Source: an uncultured Bacteroidales bacterium (GTDB taxonomy: Bacteria; Bacteroidota; Bacteroidia; Bacteroidales; Paludibacteraceae). From it: DNA of 11,678 nucleotides. A model generated the notes under the pieces. The model was not told where the DNA came from. It saw only the letters and a list, made by a program, of their open reading frames with translations, and searched no databases. Of this stretch, positions 6,327 to 11,678 are shown in pieces (position 1 is the first letter of the stretch; every line of letters starts with the position of its first letter). The stretch covers positions 1 to 11,678 of the forward strand of contig CAIQOG010000111.1 of the NCBI GenBank assembly GCA_903873355.1. Reading direction: 5' to 3'. A program made the position numbers and the translations under genes.

Positions 6327-6605
6327 TCAGAGTTTTTCTATTTTGGCAATAATTTGCGAGGTTTTAGCTTGCCAGTCGGTGAAAAGTTTAGCATAATAAG
6401 CTTTTACCAGTTTTGGATTTTCTTTTCCATCCGGACGGTTGGCCCTGAGTACGAATTCGCGATTGAGGTTCATAATTTCAACAACCAGATTATCAACAGT
6501 TTGTTCGTCCATTTTGCCAGACATTAGGCAGCGGAAATAAATATCGGTTATCAGCTCGGACGATACAAATTTAATGGTGTTTTTTAGTTTTTTGCGGCTT
6601 GCCAT
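6327..6605 (-). CDS. Small conserved-looking Bacteroidota protein of unknown function
   Basis: The 92-residue product is predicted mostly helical, soluble and cytoplasmic. It has no signal peptide or membrane segment, and is lysine-rich at the start (MASRKKLKN) with a helical, basic end (QIIAKIEKL). I recall similar unnamed proteins of about 90-100 residues in Bacteroidales that start MAS.K.LK and carry a 'SELITD'-like block, but I cannot assign a function. It is not GldC. The gene is convergent with porT, with only 3 nt between stop codons, and divergent from the lipoprotein gene. It has its own -7 box (minus strand, 6633-6640) about 28 nt upstream. Coding is supported by that promoter, by codon use like its neighbours and by a long open frame where none is forced. 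Confidence 0.75.
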   Translation of the reverse strand: MASRKKLKNTIKFVSSELITDIYFRCLMSGKMDEQTVDNLVVEIMNLNREFVLRANRPDGKENPKLVKAYYAKLFTDWQAKTSQIIAKIEKL

Positions 6606-6632
6606 AGTCGTACTTTTTTAAAATTTAAACCA

Positions 6633-6640
6633 CAAATATA
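6633..6640 (-). promoter_or_regulatory. Predicted -7 element for the 92-residue protein gene
   Basis: The minus strand reads TATATTTG, an exact TAnnTTTG match 27 nt upstream of the ATG. No clear -33 TTTG is visible at the normal distance. Confidence 0.5.
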
Positions 6641-6672
6641 GCCTATTATTATGATAAAGTAATCTTTTACCG

Positions 6673-6680
6673 TAAATTTG
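6673..6680 (+). promoter_or_regulatory. Predicted -7 element for the lipoprotein-EEP-LutA run
   Basis: TAAATTTG matches TAnnTTTG exactly, 45 nt before the ATG at 6726. It is followed by GCA, as is the -7 box at 3657-3664 by GC. No -33 TTTG is apparent. With the reverse box at 6633-6640 it forms a compact divergent promoter region. Confidence 0.5.
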
Positions 6681-6725
6681 CAGTAAAATAAAACGGATTG
6701 CTTTTCGGGCTAAATTAAAATACGC

Positions 6726-8201
6726 ATGTTATCATTTCCAACCAGATTTTTTCAGTATTGTTTTGTAGTGTTGTCAGTTATTCTGACAATGTCACTTACT
6801 TCGTGTAACGATGATATTTTTTCCACCAGTCCGAACGACAAACTCAGTTTTTCGAAAGATACGCTGACTTTCGATACCGTTTTCACAACGATTGGAAGTG
6901 CCACCTCAAAAATAATGGTGTATAACCGGAATAGTTTTGCCCTGAAAATCAGCCATCTTGCTCTGGCAGGAGGACAAAATTCAGCATTCAAAATCAATGT
7001 GGATGGAAGTCTGAATGCCAATAGTCAGTTCGAAAATGTGGAAATTCGTGCCAAAGACAGTATGTATATTTTCGTGTCGGTTACGGTAAATCCAACCAAT
7101 TCCAATTCACCCCTGTTTATTCAGGATTCGATTGTTTTTCAAACCAATGGTGTGCTGCAAAAAGTAAAATTACACGCTTACGGTCAGGATGTAAACATTA
7201 TGCGAAATAGACGAATCCTCAGCGATTCAATACTTACTGCTGAAAAACCATACCTGATTTTTGGAAATTTAACTGTGGATTCTGCCAAAACACTGACGTT
7301 GAAGCCCGGATGTAAATTGTATTTCCACAATAACGCCAATCTCGTTGTACGTGGTAACCTGAAAGCGGAAGGAACAGCCAATAACCCTATTCTGATGCGT
7401 GGTGACCGATTGGATGATATAAAGTTTGCGACACCATTTCCATACAATAATGTAGCCGGACAATGGGGCGGTGTATTCCTGCTTTGGAATGGTGGTAATC
7501 ACACATTGAAACATGTGATTATGACCAGTGGTTACGTGGGAATTTATTATTCCAATGAAGACCGGAACAATATTCCCAATCTTGAAATTGCCGATTGCCG
7601 GATTCATAACTTCTTAGTCTACGGTCTCGTGGTTCAGAATGGAAATGTGCTGGTTACCAATTCTGAAATCTCAAACACCAGCAGTTACAGTGTCTTTCTG
7701 AACGGTGGAAAACACACATTCCTGCAAAGTACTATAGCCAATTATTTCGACAATAGTTCGGTACAACCTGCTTCCCGAGACAAAAATCCTGCACTTATGA
7801 TAATGAATCTGAACCGTGTGGCACCCATGCAAACAGAGTTCCGCAACTGCATTATCAGTGGAAATCTTGACAATGAATTCAGTCTGGCAAGCCGATATCT
7901 GGATCAGTACAATGGAATTTTCGACCACTGTTATATCCGCAAGCCCGATTCATTGAATTTACCAAAACAGTTCACGGCAATTCGCTGGTACAACAGAAAA
8001 GATACGCTTTTCAAAAGCATCCGCTACAACTACGAAAAGAAAATCTATTTCAACTTTATGCCCGATTCTGTTTCCCCGGTTCGTGCTATTGCTGATCCTG
8101 CCGTGGCTGCACAATTTCCTCTCGACCTGAACGGCAACAACCGCCTAACCGGCAACAAACCCGATATTGGTGCTTACCAGTGGCAACCGGTGAAGAAGTG
8201 A
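6726..8201 (+). CDS. Surface-type lipoprotein with right-handed beta-helix region
   Basis: The 491-residue protein begins with a lipoprotein signal ending LTSC, so Cys27 is the lipidation site. The next residues, NDDIF, resemble the acidic surface-export signal of Bacteroidota lipoproteins, so exposure on the cell surface is likely. Residues about 40-155 look like an Ig-like or DUF1573-like beta domain (LSFSKDTLTFDTVFTTIGSAT). Residues about 175-400 show short repeating strands with Asn/Gly turns (for example NLTVDSAKTLTLKPGCKLYF, GQWGGVFLL and LVVQNGNVLVTNSEI), typical of pectate-lyase-like parallel beta-helices. The C-terminus DLNGNNRLTGNKPDIGAYQ matches the 'choice-of-anchor Q' type ending. 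No lyase catalytic triad is evident, so binding or an unknown polysaccharide activity is possible. The EEP gene follows after 4 nt, implying co-transcription. Confidence 0.88.
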   Translation: MLSFPTRFFQYCFVVLSVILTMSLTSCNDDIFSTSPNDKLSFSKDTLTFDTVFTTIGSATSKIMVYNRNSFALKISHLALAGGQNSAFKINVDGSLNANSQFENVEIRAKDSMYIFVSVTVNPTNSNSPLFIQDSIVFQTNGVLQKVKLHAYGQDVNIMRNRRILSDSILTAEKPYLIFGNLTVDSAKTLTLKPGCKLYFHNNANLVVRGNLKAEGTANNPILMRGDRLDDIKFATPFPYNNVAGQWGGVFLLWNGGNHTLKHVIMTSGYVGIYYSNEDRNNIPNLEIADCRIHNFLVYGLVVQNGNVLVTNSEISNTSSYSVFLNGGKHTFLQSTIANYFDNSSVQPASRDKNPALMIMNLNRVAPMQTEFRNCIISGNLDNEFSLASRYLDQYNGIFDHCYIRKPDSLNLPKQFTAIRWYNRKDTLFKSIRYNYEKKIYFNFMPDSVSPVRAIADPAVAAQFPLDLNGNNRLTGNKPDIGAYQWQPVKK

Positions 8202-8205
8202 ATTC

Positions 8206-9243
8206 ATGAAACGAGGAGTTATCTTACCCATAGTTTTGATGCTTGTTTTTCAACTTGTTGCACAACAAAAAGAAAAACAGAATTTCAGGATTGTAAGTTA
8301 TAATGTCGAGAATTTCTTCGATTGTGTGCATGATACGCTGACCAACGATACCGAATTCACACCTAACGGAGCGCGTGGCTGGACTTACACCAAATACAAA
8401 AAGAAGCAAACCAATATTGCCCGTGTAATTACTGCCATTGGCGGTTGGGATGCGCCGGAGCTGGTGGGTTTATGCGAAGTGGAAAGCCGCAAATGCCTGA
8501 TTGATTTGACGCATTATTCGGGTTTGAAAAATCTGCGCTACAGGTTTCTTCATCACGAATCACCCGACCCGCGGGGCATTGACGTAGCGTTGCTCTATCA
8601 GCCGCATGAGTTTAAGCCTATTCACGATGAAGCTATTCCCATGCATTTTCCCAATGCTCCACACAGTCGCACTCGTGACATTTTGTTTGCTTCGGGCATA
8701 ATTCCTACCGGCGATACAATGCATGTGTTTGTGTGCCATTTTCCTTCCCGGTTGGAAGGGGAACTGGAGTCGGAAGAAAAACGACTGTTTGTGGCTTCGG
8801 TGCTAAGGCAGAAAGTGGATAGTCTGTTTGCAGCCACCCCCAGGCCAAAGATAGTTATCATGGGCGATTTCAATGATTTTCCCACGAATAAAAGTATCCT
8901 GGAAGTGCTGAAAGCAAAACAATTGAACGATTCAATCTCTGACCGAAATTTGTACAATCTGGTTTATAAACTTCATACCGAAGGCAAAGGTTCTAATAAA
9001 CATTCAGGCGATTGGGGTGCATTGGATCAACTTATTGTTTCGGGAAATTTATTGAATTCTACAAGTTCATTTTATACCCGACAAACCGATGCACATTTCT
9101 TTGATGCAGATTTTTTGCTCGAAAACGATAAAACCTATCTTGGTAAGCAACCTTTTCGTACCTTTGTGGGGATGAAATATCAGGACGGCTTCTCGGATCA
9201 TTTGCCGGTATATGCAGATTTTTGGATTAGCACTAAGCCCTGA
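8206..9243 (+). CDS. Secreted endonuclease/exonuclease/phosphatase family protein
   Basis: This 345-residue protein belongs to the EEP (DNase I-like) superfamily of metal-dependent phosphodiesterases. The family's active-site blocks appear in order: SYNVENFFD with N33, GLCEVES with E91, DPRGIDVALLY with D126, VCHFPSR with H178, IMGDFNDFP with D221 and N223, ALDQLIV with D274, and FSDHLPV with D331 and H332. All catalytic positions are intact. A Sec signal peptide (MKRGVILPIVLMLVFQLVAQ) predicts export. The substrate is open: extracellular DNA or RNA, or a phosphorylated lipid or sugar. The gene starts 4 nt after the lipoprotein stop, and the LutA-like gene follows after 39 nt, so all three may share a transcript. 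No T9SS sorting tail is seen. Confidence 0.93.
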   Translation: MKRGVILPIVLMLVFQLVAQQKEKQNFRIVSYNVENFFDCVHDTLTNDTEFTPNGARGWTYTKYKKKQTNIARVITAIGGWDAPELVGLCEVESRKCLIDLTHYSGLKNLRYRFLHHESPDPRGIDVALLYQPHEFKPIHDEAIPMHFPNAPHSRTRDILFASGIIPTGDTMHVFVCHFPSRLEGELESEEKRLFVASVLRQKVDSLFAATPRPKIVIMGDFNDFPTNKSILEVLKAKQLNDSISDRNLYNLVYKLHTEGKGSNKHSGDWGALDQLIVSGNLLNSTSSFYTRQTDAHFFDADFLLENDKTYLGKQPFRTFVGMKYQDGFSDHLPVYADFWISTKP

Positions 9244-9246
9244 ACA

Positions 9247-9271
9247 TTCAAACTTTCAACTTTCAAACTTT
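9247..9271 (+). repeat. Short tandem TTCAA(A)CT repeats before the LutA-like gene
   Basis: Three units beginning TTCAAAC, TTCAAC and TTCAAAC start at 9247, 9255 and 9262, giving 7-8-nt spacing. They fill most of the 39-nt gap between the EEP stop and the ATG at 9283. I recall similar CTTTCAAA runs in Bacteroidota intergenic DNA. They may be slippage-prone spacer sequence or part of the leader. No promoter consensus overlaps them. Confidence 0.55.
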
Positions 9272-9282
9272 ATAACTGACAA

Positions 9283-10005
9283 ATGGACGTTCAACTATTT
9301 ATTCCCTGCTATATTGACCAACTGTATCCCGAAACCGGTTTCAATACGATAAAGGTGCTTGAAAAAGCCGGCTGTAAGGTGCATTATAATCCAAATCAGA
9401 CCTGTTGCGGACAACCTGCTTTCAACAGCGGTTATTGGAATGAAGCCGGCAGTCTGGCAGAGAAGTTTCTGACGGATTTTCAACCGGATATGCCCATTGT
9501 TTCACCGTCGGGTTCATGTTCAAGCTTTGTGATTCATCATTATCATAAACTCCTCAAGGAAAAACCTGAATTACTGGCACGTCATGCTCAAATGAAAACC
9601 AATATTTATGAGCTTTCTGATTTTCTGGTAAATGTGTTGAAAGTTGAAAAACTCGGAGCTAAATTTCCGCACAAAGTAACATTTCACGATTCCTGCTCTG
9701 CTTTACGCGAATACGGCATCAAAGACGAACCTCGCCGTTTGCTGGAACAGGTGGAAGGACTGGAACTGATTGAGATGGAAGAAAGTGATACCTGCTGTGG
9801 ATTTGGAGGAACTTTTGCTGTGAAAAACAAAGCTATTTCCGCAGCTATGGCAGAGAAAAAAGTGCAAAATTCACTGGCCACAGGTGCAGAATTTGTTGTA
9901 AGCACTGAAGCTTCGTGTTTGATGAACATCAATGGCTATTGTGCCAAACATAAATCAGCGGTTAAAGGCATTCATCTGGCTGATATTCTGGCAAGCGGGT
10001 TGTAA
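9283..10005 (+). CDS. LutA/LldE-like (Fe-S) oxidoreductase, CCG-domain protein
   Basis: The 240-residue protein has two cysteine-rich CCG domains like the LutA subunit of the LutABC L-lactate utilisation complex and the HdrB/GlpC families. The first domain runs from C9 to C41-C42-G43 (QTCCGQPAFNSGY) and C79. The second runs from C138 to C171-C172-G173 (DTCCGFGGTF) and C212. It is cytoplasmic, with no signal peptide or membrane segment. Length matches LutA (about 240). LutA normally works with LutB (Fe-S, LUD-like) and LutC, usually encoded next door. Here the gene is followed at once by a convergent lyase gene, so any partners lie elsewhere. The specific substrate is therefore uncertain, and lactate oxidation is a family-based inference. 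No symbol is given because partner genes are missing. Confidence 0.85.
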   Translation: MDVQLFIPCYIDQLYPETGFNTIKVLEKAGCKVHYNPNQTCCGQPAFNSGYWNEAGSLAEKFLTDFQPDMPIVSPSGSCSSFVIHHYHKLLKEKPELLARHAQMKTNIYELSDFLVNVLKVEKLGAKFPHKVTFHDSCSALREYGIKDEPRRLLEQVEGLELIEMEESDTCCGFGGTFAVKNKAISAAMAEKKVQNSLATGAEFVVSTEASCLMNINGYCAKHKSAVKGIHLADILASGL

Positions 10006-10007
10006 GT

Positions 10008-11678
10008 CTACTTTTTCACCTCTACCGTCACACATTTTCCGGCTTCGCCACCCTGTGGTAAAGGAATTCTCAGAGTTGTTTCGTTAGTGAACGAATTGTA
10101 TTTTGCAAACTGTCCTCTGAATTTTCCACTAAGCGTAAAACAGAATTCTTTTTGTTGTTGAGTTGGGTCAGCTACTGTAACAATCAGATTCTCTCCAATT
10201 TTTTCCAATTGAACCAACCCCGGAGTTATAGAACGGATATAATTCTTTTCTCCAAAAGTTTTCAGGTGACTTTGTTTATAAAAAACAAATTGAAATTCTG
10301 TATTATCAGTCCTTTTTACAGCCTGAACAGATGAATTATTGGATATGATTTCAAGAGTTGGATTAAATATAAAATCATTCAACCGGGCATTTGAAACCGA
10401 AGGTAAAACCATATATTGATATGATTTATAGGTTTTTGCACTTATTCCATGATTAATCCAAAGTTTGAAAACTGCTTTTCTGATTTCATTTGTTGAATAC
10501 GGATCGGCAATCTGATGCCAATCGCCGGTTTGAGTTTGAGCAGATAGACTGAGATTAATATTTGTCGGAAAATAGTATCCGATTGAATCATGCCATACTG
10601 ATTTCAGGTTAGTGGAAGTATTTGCAGAATCAGTAAATTCAATGGATTTAAAATCAGCTGTCTGAACAGTAACGCTTCCATGTTGTAAACATTGATTTAC
10701 TGTTGTAACTATGTCCTTCCCCGATTTTGAATGGATGTCAACTCCCAGACAAACCAGAACACCATTCAGATAAAACCATGATTTTTTGGCATTTACTCCG
10801 TTGCGGTTGAGATGAAAGGTGGAAATCCCTGATTTGCCGTTTGTCAAACCGCCTACGAATGAGTTTTTATTCCGGTAATCATCTTTTGGATTATATTTTA
10901 CAGTATCAACGAGTGGTGCTGTAACGCCGGGAATCCGATTCCAGTCCCAAACAGGGAAAATGTCGTTATACTCATCACCACGTCGCATAAAAATGGTGCA
11001 ACCATCAGAGATGAAATGACCTTTTTTATTTTCGTTGTTTGTAAACTCAGTTCCTTTAACCCGTGGTGAGCATGAACGAACAGAAATATAGCTGTCCGTA
11101 CTTCTGAAAACCGACAAATCTGAACGCCAAAAATGTTTTGCGCCTGTCATTTCAGGCTGCAATCCGGGTTTGAGATTGCGAAGAATCACATCTTCATAAT
11201 TTTTTCTATTGATTGAATCTGCCTGTCGCAACTGATTCAAAGCAACACACAAACTAAGGACTTTCCCTGATTGTGCCTGTTTGAAAAGCTGACGATTACA
11301 GGCACTTACATCCATTCTGCCTCGCCACGAAACCCAGTTTTCACCATCAAGGGCAAAGTTTCGCAAAATACTGAGTTGTGAATCCGAAAAACCAAGCGAT
11401 GTGCCTCCAAAAACGTTGGCATAATAGGATAAACTGTTGATATAAGCCAGTCCGTAATTGCCAAACTGTTGCTGCGGACCATGCTGGTGAAAGCTAAAAT
11501 CAGGTTGAACACCTTCGTTGGTAGTTTGATAAATTTCGGAGGCAATTGTATCACGAGCTTGTTTTACCAGTGATTCATCAGAAAGCAAAAGAGCTTTCAA
11601 CAAAACGTTTCCTGCCAACCAAACTTTGTTTTGTCCTGTCATTCTGAAACCGGAATTATTCATCACCCTGACAGCATC
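10008..11678 (-). CDS. Polysaccharide lyase family 8 (chondroitin/hyaluronan-type), 5' end missing
   Basis: The frame stays open to the window edge (codons for D-A-V-R precede the apparent GTG/ATG at 11661-11666), so the N-terminus lies outside. About 556 codons are visible; PL8 enzymes are usually about 700 residues or longer. The remainder of the alpha/alpha-toroid and its catalytic region show DFSFHQHGPQQQFGNYGLAY, with the catalytic His and Tyr (H62 and Y71, counted from the GTG), then WRGRM (R115, R117) and R125. The central beta-sandwich shows NNENKKGHFISDG with E212 and N213, and the family hallmark VWDWNRIPG (239-247). A C-terminal beta-sandwich follows, with no T9SS sorting tail. It cleaves uronic-acid-containing polysaccharide by beta-elimination; chondroitin, hyaluronan or another glycan cannot be chosen. 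Its stop lies 2 nt from the LutA-like stop. Confidence 0.9.
   Translation of the reverse strand, partial: DAVRVMNNSGFRMTGQNKVWLAGNVLLKALLLSDESLVKQARDTIASEIYQTTNEGVQPDFSFHQHGPQQQFGNYGLAYINSLSYYANVFGGTSLGFSDSQLSILRNFALDGENWVSWRGRMDVSACNRQLFKQAQSGKVLSLCVALNQLRQADSINRKNYEDVILRNLKPGLQPEMTGAKHFWRSDLSVFRSTDSYISVRSCSPRVKGTEFTNNENKKGHFISDGCTIFMRRGDEYNDIFPVWDWNRIPGVTAPLVDTVKYNPKDDYRNKNSFVGGLTNGKSGISTFHLNRNGVNAKKSWFYLNGVLVCLGVDIHSKSGKDIVTTVNQCLQHGSVTVQTADFKSIEFTDSANTSTNLKSVWHDSIGYYFPTNINLSLSAQTQTGDWHQIADPYSTNEIRKAVFKLWINHGISAKTYKSYQYMVLPSVSNARLNDFIFNPTLEIISNNSSVQAVKRTDNTEFQFVFYKQSHLKTFGEKNYIRSITPGLVQLEKIGENLIVTVADPTQQQKEFCFTLSGKFRGQFAKYNSFTNETTLRIPLPQGGEAGKCVTVEVKK

Noticed and set aside
7269..7607. 112-codon reverse ORF inside the beta-helix lipoprotein gene
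   Set aside because: It lies wholly within a confidently assigned gene on the opposite strand and encodes no recognisable domain; it is a shadow of that gene.
8622..8957. 111-codon reverse ORF inside the EEP gene
   Set aside because: Antisense to the region carrying the conserved H178 and GDFND active-site blocks; no domain or start signal of its own.
10008..10130. T9SS C-terminal sorting domain on the PL8 lyase
   Set aside because: PorT suggests a T9SS, so cargo tails were looked for. The lyase ends in an ordinary beta-sandwich tail (VTVEVKK) without the usual CTD glycine-rich pattern. The EEP protein also lacks one.
1..11678. Defence system, prophage, transposon or CRISPR
   Set aside because: No transposase, integrase, phage structural gene, toxin-antitoxin pair, restriction gene or regularly spaced repeat array was found. 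The PhoU-like/PiT and EEP genes are better explained by phosphate uptake and secreted hydrolysis.

Overview
This is an ordinary-looking chromosomal segment of an anaerobic Bacteroidales-type Bacteroidota. It is AT-rich and its start sites lack strong Shine-Dalgarno sequences. Several gene starts are preceded by the Bacteroidota promoter -7 element TAnnTTTG. The gene families are also typical of the phylum: a YidC with the phylum-style N-terminus, GldB, PorT, a 2[4Fe-4S] ferredoxin and lipoproteins with an SC lipobox. PorT, a type IX secretion (T9SS) component, argues against the genus Bacteroides and for a T9SS-bearing lineage such as Paludibacter, Dysgonomonas, Parabacteroides or a relative. 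The lineage is an inference from gene content, not from a database match.

Layout from left to right. The last 12 codons of a probable CTP synthase (pyrG) are followed by a long nested inverted repeat, then yidC with an intrinsic terminator. Next is gldB, closed by a strong hairpin shared with a convergent short ferredoxin gene of 55 codons. A 433-bp AT-rich intergenic region carries the ferredoxin promoter inside a 12-bp inverted repeat, plus a forward promoter for a two-gene phosphate operon (DUF47/PhoU-like protein and PiT transporter). That operon ends at a terminator. A well-formed promoter then drives porT. A small conserved-looking protein of unknown function is encoded tail to tail with porT and is divergent from a three-gene forward run. 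That run encodes a probably surface-exposed beta-helix lipoprotein, a secreted endonuclease/exonuclease/phosphatase (EEP) protein and a LutA-like CCG-domain protein. The window ends in a reverse-strand polysaccharide lyase family 8 gene cut off at its 5' end.

The genes fall into loose functional groups. YidC, GldB and PorT serve the cell envelope (membrane insertion, and T9SS or gliding-type machinery). The DUF47-PiT pair imports phosphate. The ferredoxin and LutA-like protein are redox proteins. The lipoprotein, EEP protein and PL8 lyase face outward.

I found no CRISPR array, tRNA, rRNA, transposase, phage gene or convincing new multi-gene system. The most useful second looks are the nested repeat before yidC, the inverted repeat over the ferredoxin promoter, the LutA-like gene without LutB and LutC beside it, the small unknown protein between porT and the lipoprotein operon, and the start corrections for gldB and porT.
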